From the NCBI GenBank assembly GCA_029255685.2, contig CM055318.2, positions 34,460,001 through 34,524,000 of the forward strand: DNA of 64,000 bases, written 5' to 3'. Numbering within the stretch: position 1 is the stretch's first letter; every line of letters begins with the position of its first letter. Below the pieces are notes generated by a model. The model ran no database searches. It was not told the origin of the DNA and was given only the letters and a program-made list of their open reading frames with translations. The position numbers and the translations under genes were made by a program. Shown here piece after piece: positions 19,918-30,384 of the stretch. This DNA comes from Silene conica (taxonomy: Eukaryota; Streptophyta; Magnoliopsida; Caryophyllales; Caryophyllaceae).

Positions 19918-21468
19918 TGATGCCCGTCGCTGAGGGTACCAAAGATAAATTTATAATTCCTAAACTTAAACTATAGATAGTGAAAGTCAGGGTCGAACCA
20001 CAGAGAGGTGGGGAATGTTTATTGTTGAATGTTAATGTTTAAAGGTAACAAATTTGGGGGTTTGATTGGTTCATTACCATATCAAAAGCAAAGATTAAAA
20101 TAAAACAAAAAATAAAGATGAGAATAAAATATAATAAAAGGGATGCTAGGATGTTCGGGGTAATAAATAGCTAAGGTAATATAAATCCTAAGGTCAACAT
20201 GTATTGCAGTCGCGTAAGGGGGTGTAACATAACTTTTTAGGTCTATGCTACCTAATAGCTCCTTTCGGCCTATGCTATTAGTTCCTAGGTCTCACAATTA
20301 TTGGGTGTCAACAATAAGGGTGATTCCTAAATCCTAGGTCACATACCTTTCAGTCTTGAGTAACCTAACTGTCTTAAGGTGTAAAACCATGCCCTTCCCG
20401 TATCTCTCAATCTTGGGTAGGTCATTACTAACGTCCTACAAGTCTCCTTTCAGTCTCATTGTAGGATATTATAGTCAACAAGTTAAGACGAAACAAGATA
20501 CATACGCGGGTGGTCGACCGACCAGCTATTCCAGTCGGCGGACCACAGCCTCGGTCGACCGACCCACTATTTGAGTCGGCCGACCGCGGCTCTGCTACAA
20601 GTCGGTCTAAGAATTTCTACTACCTACGCATATTCATCCCCTACATCCTAACATATGAAATTTAGCTACTCATGGTTATTAAGATGATTATAAAAACGGG
20701 AATAAACATGGTGAACATAGTAAATAATCTAAACATGCGAGATTCAATAAAGCTTTGGATTTTGATTTAAACGAATGTAATGATAATAAGAACAATAATA
20801 AAGCTAGATTAAAAGAGTAATTACCACAGTCGGAATTTGGGCAGAAAGGAACAAACTTTATTGAATGCTTGGGAATTATTGAAAGATTACAAATAAACTA
20901 ACGAACTGAATAGAAACTGAATGATTGAATCCCTCTAAAACTGAATATTTTTCGATTCTAAACCCTAATCAAGAGATTAGTTTATATAGGGCAAGAGATT
21001 AGAGTTTCCTAAAAGACTTCTACTTCTAATTTATTTCCGAAAACTTGTTCCTGGGCTTCGCTGAGGTCGGTCGACCACTCTGGTGGGTCGGTCGACCTCT
21101 TTCACGGGCTTAATTGAATTCTGGGCTTTTCTTCAGGATTTGGACTTTTATGAAAATCAGGCCTGGTCGACCGACTCGTTTAGTTGGTCGCTCGACCGCT
21201 TCCGCAGGGAATTCTTCGGTTTTCTTCTCGCTTTGACTTTTGGTACTTAGATAAAGACTCCAGTTGACTTTCCACTGTTCCTTAATTAAGCAAAAGACTT
21301 GAGGACATGAATTTGGTGCTAAATCGTCCCTTTTCCGCATAAATCTGCAAAAGTGCATAAAAATACGAAAGTACACGATTGTTGGGAAATAAAGGCTAAA
21401 ACATAGTAAATGAGCGACCAAATGCGTGTAAAAATAGATGAAAAACATCATAAAATAGACACGTATCA
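19918..21468 (-). repeat. 5' LTR of element E (1551 bp)
   Basis: It starts TGATACGTGTC on the minus strand at 21468. Palindrome pairs are at 20512-20585 (two pairs) and at 21065-21076/21086-21097 and 21165-21176/21186-21197. A start-proximal inverted repeat, CGTGT 21425-21429 with ACACG 21459-21463, corresponds to the TACGTGCC/GGCACGTA pair of A. Confidence 0.95.
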
Positions 21469-21473
21469 GATTC

Positions 21474-21761
21474 CATTGCATAGATGAGTACGTTCTTTAT
21501 CGCACCCGCTTCCATGACGAAGTCGCTATGAGCGCGAACTTCGTTAGCTCTAGCTCCAGTTCCTGGGTGTGCCGGAATTGGCTCAGTTAAATACTTAAGC
21601 TTTCCGTCAGCAATGGCAGCATTCCGTAGTGCTGCCTCCCAGTCAGAGAAGTTTGACCCATCATTCCTCAGTCTAGTAGACTGATTCATGGAGTCCATGA
21701 AGGCTTTTAGCCAGGATTCACGTGCTAGCTTGGCACTTGGCATTGGGTCTTCACCAGCCAT
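21474..21761 (-). CDS. Element D gag N-terminus
   Basis: ATG 21761 begins MAGEDPMPSAKLARESWLKA, followed by NDGSNFSDWEAALRNAAIAD, the tryptophan-containing start typical of copia gag (UBN2-like) proteins, and ends at VLIYAMES where E is inserted. The frame resumes to the left of E at 13347 with LQRRFIAHGANKIF. Gag forms the particle. The start is chosen because it is the first methionine after the leader and the protein matches the usual copia gag beginning. Confidence 0.88.
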
Positions 21762-23560
21762 TAGTTATATAGCAGTTTAATTGAACGTGTTCTACACTGA
21801 AAAGAACATAAAACAGAACCATATAAGCAACTCATTGTTGTGATTTAAGTCTATATTAAATTGTATTTAAACTCGTAGACTCATGCATTTATATAATTGA
21901 TCTCCCTCAAGAATTATATAAATGATCCCAAGACTCAATTTCCGTATATTGATAAGCCCACAGCTTGGCTAATTCCACCGTTGGAACTCTTGGTCGATAG
22001 ATTTTCGTAAATCCTATCTATTAGTCCATCTCAGTCGCTAGATAGTATCGAGTGACCATGATGTTGAGATAAAATAAATCATCTGTTCCCACTTACCCGA
22101 CGTAGAAGGGGTCATATTATGCCTACCGACGAAAAAGGGATTCATGGGAGTCTGATTTATAAAGACTAGTCTCAATTTTTTGGTTATACGAGGAAGACCC
22201 CATCAACTTATATTTATCCATTTTAAGTGAACTAATATCTAGCATATGCGTGAATGAATGAAATAAAGTGATGGCTTTGCAATTGACATGTGACATCTGT
22301 ATTGTCACAGAAAACTAACGCGTAACCTCTACATGAGTCAGTTTTCAGGCATGTTATAGGTGGTTTGGTTTTAGGCGGAATATGATGCAAGCTATTATCG
22401 ATGAAAGCATAAAATAAATGCGATAAATGTAAATAAAAGTCCTAGTGTGGCCTATCCTACCAAAATAAACATAAAACAACTTGGAATCCACCGTTGGACC
22501 CTAGAAGCTTGTCGTGATGTTCTATCTTGGTCCTTGTAGCGGGAGTGAGCATCCGGTCTCCGTCTTTGGTCTTCACAAAAATTACTAATTTAAATTACAA
22601 ATATAACCCTAATTACATTCTAATTTAAATACAAAAGTAATTACATGGCAAAAACCCAAAACGGAGATTCAAGATCTCAAAATTACAAGCAAGACTGTGT
22701 CCCATCATTACAGTGACACAATCTACTAAGGCCACACTAAGTTACAACCGTTTGCAAAAAAAAAATACGTTATTGAAAGCATTCACAAGGCATTCAACAA
22801 GACGATAAATAAAATGCATCAACTAAATAAAATTCATACATGACATAATACTGTTATTATGATTAATAAATTTTTACCAAACCACCTTACGGGATTAAAA
22901 TTATGTGATTATACCGTTTTAATCACCCAATTTTAATAAATTTATAATCCTATTATCTTAAACCGTTTTAAAATAATATGTATCAAACGAGGGTGAACCG
23001 TTTCACAAAATTAATAATATACTATTTCCGTATATAGTATATTACTAAAGGCCATGTGAAAATAAAACATGTTATTTTCGAAAAAAAAAAAAAAAAAAAC
23101 GAGTCTGTTACAGGGGGGAGGTCGACCGACCTATACACGTGGTCGACCGACCTCCAGACGAGAAACAGAAACTTTCTGCAACAGCATAATCGGTCGACTG
23201 ACCTATCAATCAGGTCGACCGAACACCAGGCAGTAAAAACGAATTTCAGAAAACGCAAAACGCTGCACCTTTTGAAATCAAAACAAGTTTTTACCTTTTA
23301 AACTTTGATTAAAACAAGTAAATCAAAATTAACATCATCAAGGGTTCACATATTGTCAAGAATATCGATTAATTAACAATATGTAAACAGGAATCGAAAA
23401 ACAAGATCGATTACTCACAAAAGGAAAACTGTCGAAACAGAAACAAACACAGGAGGCGGTCGACCGACCGCAACAGGGGGTCGATCGACCGACTCAGCAA
23501 CAGAATACGATTTTTCAGATTTTAAAACTTATGAAAAACACAAAAGTAAAATTTTCATGG
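21762..23560 (-). other. Long 5' leader of element D
   Basis: This 1.8 kb between PBS and gag ATG is unusually long for a copia element. It has no recognisable coding sequence, an 18-20 nt poly-A run on the plus strand at about 23081-23099, and three palindrome pairs at 23120-23490. Short upstream frames exist but nothing supports their use. Confidence 0.7.
23120..23490 (-). repeat. Paired palindromes in the element D leader (three pairs)
   Basis: The pairs are GGTCGACCGACC 23120-23131 with 23141-23152, GGTCGACTGACC 23192-23203 with GGTCGACCGAAC 23213-23224, and GGTCGACCGACC 23458-23469 with GGTCGATCGACC 23479-23490. The offset is 21 bp in all three. D is a copia element, yet the motif and spacing are those of the gypsy elements A and E. 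The pairs lie outside nested E. Confidence 0.93.
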
Positions 23561-23576
23561 CCTGGCTCTGATACCA
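23561..23576 (-). other. Primer-binding site, tRNA-iMet (element D)
   Basis: The minus strand reads TGGTATCAGAGCCAGG, complementary to initiator tRNA-Met, two bases from the LTR end. Confidence 0.93.
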
Positions 23577-23578
23577 CT

Positions 23579-24648
23579 TGTGGGGAATAAAGCATGTATT
23601 CGCTCTAAACTTGCAGGATTATAATGAAAATTACAATTGTGATTATAGTCATAAGATAAATAAAACATGAAGAGAGTGCAACCTTTAGTCCTTGTGCGAA
23701 AGGCCTAAGAACAGGAATTAACAAAAATTCCCTCCTATAACTTGCACCCAAGACTTAGATTGAGACGTTGCCGCGTGTGCTAGAAATCCTCTCCAACTGC
23801 CTTGCAATATAGGGAGAGCCTTTTGAGTTTAGATGTGAGATCTGGGTTATAGGAGAAGAATGCTCTCAAACCCTAATTTTTCTTGAGATTTGTTTTACAG
23901 TGCAACAACAGTAACCTAACATAAGGAGAAGTCTTCTCCTTATGTAGTATACTCGGCCGAAATTTTCGAGTAGGGTAAGAGTGGGCTTTCCACTCTTACC
24001 TTTTTCTAATTCGTGATTCGACCCATTTAGCTATAAGTTATTCGCGGGATTTTAATTATAAATCGCACACTTGTTATCAGATATTAATGCAGTCGATGTA
24101 TTAATAATGGTCTGATAAAATACGATATTGTATAATTACCCAAATTAATATAACTGTTTATATTAATACGCGAATACAATATTTAATTAAATATAACCGT
24201 TTATATTTAATTTACGAATTAATCATGTAATCCGTATTAGCTAAAATTATTTAATCCGTATTAAATAATAATCTCAACATCTTATTGACTAATTTATTAG
24301 TCAATACCTCTGACTAACTGTTTAGTCATATCCGGCATAAATGTGACTGTATTTTCATACCTTCACATCTCTCAAACGTGTCCTATAGGTGTGACGTATA
24401 GGGACCAGTTGCTCACCGCCATCCGTATGACAATAACGTCAAACTTATCTAGCAAGCCAACCGTTATTGATAAACGTGGATCAACTGGTAATAATACTGA
24501 AGTATGCCCTTGTGATCCTTAAAGAGATTTAATAAGTCATTGTACTTAATTGTCAAGGACACCAGCCCCAACAATCTCTCACTTGTCCGTACAAGGGTAT
24601 GTGCAATGACGTTATCACACTACATGTGGAGGACACAAGGCTCCAACA
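23579..24648 (-). repeat. 5' LTR of element D (1070 bp)
   Basis: It is the partner of 7791-8859. The transcript of D would start inside it and run leftward. The hairpin trio and the internal PPT-like duplicate are both present, so both were inherited through the last replication cycle. Confidence 0.95.
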
Positions 24649-24653
24649 TATTT

Positions 24654-25098
24654 GTGCATAACATACAATGCCCGGTACACCTCAGCAGAACGGTGTTGTT
24701 GAAAGGCAGAACCGTACTTTAATGGAAATGGTTAGGAGCATGTTAAGTAAATGTTCTTTACCTCCTTCACTATGAATTTGTGCATTAAAGACAACAACCT
24801 ATGTTTTAAACCGTGTTCTTAGTAAGGCAGTTCCTAAGACTCCTTATGAACTATAGACGGGAAGGAAACCGAGTTTAAGACATCTTCGTGTCTGGGGTTG
24901 CCCAGCTGAAGTAAGGTTGTATAACCCAAATGAAAAGAAGTTAGATCCTAGGACAGTAGTGGTTATTTCATTGGCTATCCTGAGAAGTCAAAGGGGTATA
25001 GATTTTACTGTCCTAATCACAGTACGATAATAGTAGAAAATGGAAATGCTAGATTCATTGAGAATGGTCAAACTAGTTGGAGCATTGAACCACGAAAA
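24654..25098 (+). pseudogene. Element C integrase C-part
   Basis: It continues the frame of 7321-7790 after element D and its TSD. TMPGTPQQNGVVERQNRTLM and EMVRSMLSKCSLPP carry the third catalytic residue (glutamate of VVERQN). Several stops and frameshifts follow around KTPYEL, LRVWGCPAEVRLYN and SLAILRSQRG. It is non-functional. Confidence 0.85.
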
Positions 25099-26217
25099 GT
25101 GGACATTAAAGAAATTCGGGTTGAAATTCCTTCTCCTGAAGTTGCACGTGAAATTGTTGTACCAATTATGCCATCACAGTCAAATGCCATAATGGAACAA
25201 CAAGAAAATGAGGTACAAGACTCACAAAATGACAATAACAATGATGATCAAGTCACAATTCAAGGGCATAATAATATGTCAAGTGAACAGTCAAGACAAT
25301 TTGTACGGCAAAGAAGATTTGTCAATGTTCCACAAGAACAATTAAAGCGATCTATAAGAGAAAGAAGATCAGCTATCCTAGATGACTAAGAGACATATAG
25401 CATTGAATGTGACTTAAGCATTAGTAAGGATCCAGTCTCATTCCATAAGGCCATGAAAAGTGGTACTTCTGATAATTGGTTATTTGCCATGAAAGAAGAG
25501 ACGAAATCTATGGATGACAACAAAGTGTGGGACTTAGTAGTGTTGCATGAGGGTTCTAAGGCCGTTGGATCGAAATGGGTCTATAAGACCAAAGTGGACT
25601 CTAAAGGTAAAATTGAAAGATATAAGGCTCGACCTGTTGCCAAAGGCTTCAATCATAAGCATTGTATTGACTATAAGGAAACTTTCTCTCCGGTGTCAAA
25701 GAAAGATTCTTTAAGAATTGTTTTGGCTTTGGTAGCTCTTTATGATCTAGAGCTTCATCAAATGGATGTAAAGACCGCATTTCTAAACGGTGAGCTTGAG
25801 GAAGAAGTATATATGGACCAACCTGAGGGATTTTCATCCCCGGGTAATGAAGATAAGGTGTGTAGGCTGAGAAAGCCGATATATGGACTAAAACAAGCTT
25901 CCAGACAATGGTATTTAAATTTTAATGATACCATCACGTTGTATGGGTTTGTAGAGATTACTGTTGATCGGTGTATCTACATTAAGTTCAGTGGGAGTAG
26001 ATTTGTTATTTTAGTCTTATATGTTAACGATATTTTACTTGCTGCGAATAATCTAGGCATGTTGCATGATGTAAAGAAGTATTTGTCTAAGAACTTTGAA
26101 ATGAAAGATATGGGTGTGGCATCCCGTGTGATCGGAATTGAAATATTTCGTGATAGATCACAAAGATTGTTAATGTTGTCTCAGAAAGCTTACATTGACA
26201 AAGTTTTAGAGATATAG
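25099..26217 (+). pseudogene. Element C reverse transcriptase
   Basis: After an acidic, glutamine-rich linker (25099-25389) and a TAA at 25387-25389, a 254-codon frame (25453-26217) holds the copia RT: KAVGSKWVYKTKVDSKGK, YKARPVAKGF, MDVKTAFLNGELEEEVYMDQ, YGLKQASRQWYL and YVNDILL. The catalytic YVDD has become YVND, an Asp-to-Asn change at a metal ligand expected to kill the enzyme. It ends with a TAG after SQKAYIDKVLEI. Together with other stops this marks an old copy compared with D. Confidence 0.88.
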
Positions 26218-26218
26218 A

Positions 26219-27007
26219 ATGAATGAATGCTTTGCAGGAATAATTCCTATACAGAAAGGGGACAGATTTAGTAAACTGCAATGTCATCGTAATGAACTGG
26301 AGCAAAAAGAAATGGAGAAAATTTCTTTTGCATCTGTGGTTGGGAGTTTGAACTATGGTCAGACATGTATTGGACCCGTTATCAGCTTTGCTGTTGGAAT
26401 GCTGGGCCGGTATCAAAGTAAACCCGGGATGGACCACTAGACAGCTGCAAAGAAAGTCCTTAGGTGCTTACAAGGCACTAAGGAGCTCATGCTTACTTAT
26501 AGGAGATCTGATCATCTTAAAGTAATTGGTTATACAGATTCAGATTATGCCGGGTGTGTTGATAGTAGAAAATCAATATTTGGCTACTTGTTCCTTTTAG
26601 CTGGAGGAGCAGTATCATGGAAAAGTGGGAAGCAGTCTGTCATTGCTACTTGTACTATGGAAGCCGAATTTGTGGCATGCTTTGTGGTCACTATTCAAGC
26701 ATTGTGGTTGCGAAACTTTATCTCGGGACTTGGGATCGTCGATAGTATAGCCAATCCGCTAAGAATTTATTGTGATAATTTTGCAGCCGTCCTCTTCTCT
26801 AAGAACGATAAATACTCTAAGGGTGCTAAGCACATGGAATTAAAATTATTATCGGTCAAGGAGGAGGTACAGAAACAAAGAGTGTCTTTTGAGCATATAA
26901 GAACGGATAATATGGTAGCTGATCTATTAACTAAGGTATTACCACCCCAGGCGTTCATTAGCCATGTAGAACGCATGAATGTTGTATCAAGGGCCTTGTT
27001 ATTATAA
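26219..27007 (+). pseudogene. Element C RNase H
   Basis: It is interrupted by a TAG at 26438-26440 and frameshifts. Recognisable are VVGSLNYGQTCIGPVISFAV, the GYTDSDYAGCVDSRKS core, GGAVSWKSGKQSVIA, TMEAEFVACF, IYCDNFAAVLFSKN, KHMELKLLSVKE and HIRTDNMVADLLTKVLP. The Asp and Glu catalytic positions are visible, but the protein cannot be made as one piece. The 3' UTR follows to the PPT. Confidence 0.85.
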
Positions 27008-27329
27008 AGTTTGTTATATATGTGACATCTAGAATTCACTTATAGTAGTGTTTTTGTTATAATAGACATGTTAATCATTATAGTATAAGTATACATTACA
27101 GTTATTTGATTACATGTGACTAATTGTGAGAATTAATGTTCTTCTCAAATAAAAGATAACATAGATTTGGAATTGAATACATGGAAGAAATCATGTCGAT
27201 ATAAATGATGTGTGACCGCCATGATCCAATTAGTTCTAATTCGATTAAGGATATAAAAGTTAGTGAGTTTAACATTAAAGTGCACATTATATATTATAGT
27301 TATTGAATCATCAAGTCAACACAAAGGCC

Positions 27330-28030
27330 AAGTGGGAGAATGTTAGAATATTTAATAAAATTCTAGTGGCCTATGTGTGTCAGGTTTCAGTGTAAGTTAA
27401 ACTCATATTAAATATTACGAGACTTTAATATAAAAGACGACTCCGTGATGGATCATATTCGATTAATGTAAATAAAGTCTGGGAATTATTATTCCCTCTT
27501 ACCTTACCCTAATATATCCCGTCTTTCACAAAAAGGTGCGAACGGTTTTCGATTGTGCGAAAAGGTAGTGAAATAATAAAATTAGATAATCATTATCCTG
27601 ACAAAACACAAAACAAATAAACGTACTTTGAAATTGAAAGGGGTGAAAGACAATTTATTCTCCATCATCAAGAAATATTAAGGAGAAGAATCAGTTGTTT
27701 ATACTTCCTTTGTATTGATTGTGTCTATAAGACATGGATCAGGGTTAGTCCTTTATTCCGCCTTTTAATTATATTAGGGTTGAATTAATTCAAGTTTATA
27801 TAGATTTTGGGACTGATTTCATTATAAAAATCATAAAATTAATCTTACATGATGTCAATACTTTACAACATCAATCAAACCAACAAGACCATGATTGATA
27901 CTATCATATGGAACAAGAGAATCATAAATTAACATATAAAAGTGGATTCTCAATACAACATAGTCCCAAAGGCCCCAAGTTTACCCAATTTCATTACTAA
28001 TATGCGAAGATTATATCTTTTAATCAATAA
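27330..28030 (+). repeat. PPT and 3' LTR of element C (right end approximate)
   Basis: AAGTGGGAGAA (27330-27340) is the PPT, followed by LTR start TGTTAGAATATTT at 27341. The LTR runs into the LTR of element I at about 28031. It may be truncated there, since no matching 5' LTR is present to fix the end. Confidence 0.65.
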
Positions 28031-28330
28031 TGTAGGAAAACAATAATTACGATGAGACGATCTTAGCAAGGTGTGTATAGTCACTTACATTGCTAAATCG
28101 GGAGAGTAGAAAATGTACTTCAAACTTGCGGAGACCTCCAAGTAATTGCACCAGGACAAGTTTAATACGAAACTAGTATCACGAATCCGTTGGACAAGAT
28201 ATTGATCACTAGAACTAATATCTATTATTCACAACTCAAGAACCTCTCTTTTCTTGTGTAGAGATTTGTTTTTGTAGTAATTATTTCTCTCTTGATTTTT
28301 GGATACTTCAAATGCTCTCCCAAAGCCCCT

Positions 28331-28338
28331 TATTTATA
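28331..28338 (-). promoter_or_regulatory. TATA box in the element I LTR
   Basis: TATAAATA on the minus strand, about 280 nt into the LTR and directly downstream of the palindrome array, where a U3 core promoter would lie. Confidence 0.5.
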
Positions 28339-28347
28339 GGCTAATGA

Positions 28348-28519
28348 GTACACGGTTTTCTCCACAAAACCGTGTACTCCAACGGTTTTATTTTACAAAA
28401 CCGTGGGAGAGGGACATTGTTTTCTACAAAACCATGGTCTCAAATGGTTTTGGCAAAAACCATGTTCTCAAGTGGTTTTGCATGCTGTCAAAAAAAAAAG
28501 TGGTTTTGCACAAAACCAT
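28348..28519 (-). repeat. Array of AAAACCG-type palindromes in the element I LTR
   Basis: Inverted repeats are GTACACGGTTTT 28348-28359 with 28366-28377 (12-bp arms), ACGGTTTT 28382-28389 with 28397-28404, ATTGTTTT 28416-28423 with 28428-28435 (one mismatch), ATGGTTTT 28444-28451 with 28456-28463, and TGGTTTT 28501-28507 with 28512-28518. C and T alternate in step on both arms. Centres are about 28-33 bp apart, apart from one gap. Confidence 0.8.
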
Positions 28520-28620
28520 CTTTTATAGTCCAAAACAAATGCGCCTATTTCGATCCATACAAAAACCGCGGATTAAAATATTCTCGACTCATGGGTGGAT
28601 AATCCGACTATTCTCTAACA

Positions 28621-29671
28621 GCTCCCACTCACACATGAGGAGCTTTCACTATCACAAGAAAAGTTCATACAGGTTAAGAAGCCGTGAGCCAACGGTTACA
28701 CCTACATTAGAGAGCTCCAAACTAGAAACCCCATAAGGGTCAGAATGGAGACATCAACCTCTCTAAAACAAAGTATAGATTGAATGGTGTAAACAGCTCC
28801 CTAGAACAATTTTTTCTAACACTGCACATGTTGAACATATTTCAATGCCTCTAAGAAACCATGTTATACTCTCACTGTTCACTACACAACTCTAGTTTTG
28901 TCCACTTGACATAACTGTCCGGCCGGAAGATATAAGTGAATTGTGCAAAGAAATTGTTCTTCCCTCCTCACATATGTCACTTTGAAAGAAGTTAACTGCT
29001 TACCCAGTTTCACCGCTTTAGATCGAATCATTCATAGTCATAGGTGGTGTACTAGAGTCGCTTACATCAACACCTTTCTCCATGTCATATTGAGAGGTCC
29101 ATAAGGGTGCATTTGGATCAAGTTAATGATCTAGGACTCACACGGTGAGAAAGCAGGGATCCATTCACTCACCTCCTAATGGTCGACAAAGCACATGTAG
29201 TTTGAAACACATGCTACGGTGGAGATATTTTTCAAAAATATGTCCTCTACGAACACCGTATGAGTCTCAATTTATTCGCAAGCTCTGCGCATAACTCGAG
29301 TATTAACATGCTCACTCCCAACGGCACCATGTAAATACTCATACTCGGCTTTTATAGGCTCCATGGATAGTGGACATTATCCACGTCGACTTAATAATGA
29401 CAAATAAGTCTCATCTTGTCTCTTACCAAGGCGACCTCTCTTATGAAATTTCTATGATATGCTCGGTCTCTCAGCGCCATATATAGAGAGATCTCATCTC
29501 TACTCGCTCTCACAACGCTAGAGGCGATTGCTTGTGTGAGTAAGCTAATCTAAAGTCTATTTCAGGACAACAAATATTATGATTTGTACTCGGTAAACAT
29601 AATTGAGAAACCATCCAGATTGAAAATTATTCATTCAAGAAAGTACGAGTTTCTCATTACAACGATACGCA
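28621..29671 (-). other. Element I 3' untranslated region
   Basis: This 1.05 kb non-coding stretch lies between RNase H stop and PPT. The PPT (minus strand) is at about 28621-28632. I see no further feature. Confidence 0.6.
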
Positions 29672-30380
29672 TTATATTCTACGTAGTCCAACGGATTTTA
29701 CATGCTTAGCAAAAGAATCCTTAGCGATCGGCTTAATTAGCGGATCAGCTACCATTTGACCAGTAGATATATGGTTCAAGACCACCTTTTTGCGTACTGT
29801 CATGTCTCTAACATAATGGTACCAAATCTGAATGTGTTTGGTTTTACCATGATATTTAGGGTCCTTTGTGTACATTAGTGCAGCCATGATATCACAATAG
29901 ATCAACACCGGCTCCTTTGCACTAGGGACGACACCTAAATGACGTACAAAACGTCTTAACCAAACTGCTTCTTGAACTGCTGTGGAACAAGCCACGTATT
30001 CGGCCTCCATTGGCAAAAGGGCAATACAATATTGCTTCTTACTACTCCAAGATAAGGCTCCATTATTTAGTAAGAAGTCATATCGTGATGTGGACTTACG
30101 TTCATCGAGATCACCAGCCCAGTCAGCATCGTTGTACCTAGTAAGGCTTAGATCCTTTTCTTGATAACATAACACGTAGTCTGATGTTCTTTTAAGGTAC
30201 CTGATCATCCTCTTGACTGCTTTCCAATGAGTAGGTCCAGGATTCGCTTGATAGCGACTCATAAGTCCAACGACATAGCAAATATCAGGCCTTGTACACA
30301 TCATTACATACATTAGACTACCGAATGCAATGTCAGCAACTGCATTAAATTCAACTGATATAGGCCAAAAGCAACATAAC
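29672..30380 (-). pseudogene. Element I RNase H, N-terminally truncated
   Basis: The frame shows GSLMYVMMCTRPDICYVVGL, SRYQANPGPTHWKAVKRMIR, the core DADWAGDLDERKSTSRYDFL, GALSWSSKKQ, MEAEYVACSTAVQEAVWL, IYCDIMAALMY and a C-terminus with MVADPLIKPI. The serine of the usual TSGY motif and the asparagine of CDN are changed. Upstream of WPIS the copia similarity ends abruptly at about 30375, where sequence of LTR H begins, so RT and everything before it is missing. Confidence 0.85.
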
Positions 30381-30384
30381 AATA

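Larger units (their letters stand above)
13353..21468 (-). mobile_element. Element E: Athila-like retrotransposon carrying only gag-protease
   Basis: Both ends are defined: LTRs 13353-14902 and 19918-21468 and TSD GATTC at 13348-13352 and 21469-21473, inside the gag of element D. On the minus strand it has tRNA-Asp PBS, leader hairpin, an intact 888-codon gag-PR frame and then 2.2 kb of non-coding DNA up to the PPT. No RT, RNase H or integrase is present, so it must be mobilised in trans (a terminal-repeat-with-gag type of non-autonomous element). I count about 15 differences between the 1.55 kb LTRs, near 1 percent, so it moved recently despite lacking pol. Confidence 0.94.
7791..24648 (-). 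mobile_element. Element D: complete Ty1/copia retrotransposon (host of element E)
   Basis: Boundaries are firm: both LTRs are TGTGGGG...CCAACA on the plus strand and the target duplication TATTT is at 7786-7790 and 24649-24653. It is oriented minus, with 5' LTR on the right, a tRNA-iMet PBS, a ~1.8 kb leader, gag, protease, integrase, RT and RNase H, and its own 3' LTR on the left. Gag is interrupted by element E (8121 bp with TSD), giving a native length near 8.7 kb. I count about 11 substitutions and one indel between the LTRs, near 1 percent, so it is young. Confidence 0.95.
28031..28620 (-). repeat. 3' LTR of copia element I
   Basis: On the minus strand it starts TGTTAGAGAATAG (at 28620) right after the PPT GTGAGTGGGAGC, and I place its end at TTTTCCTACA (28031); that end is a best guess. 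It contains a TATA box and an array of short palindromes. The 5' LTR is lost. Confidence 0.65.
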
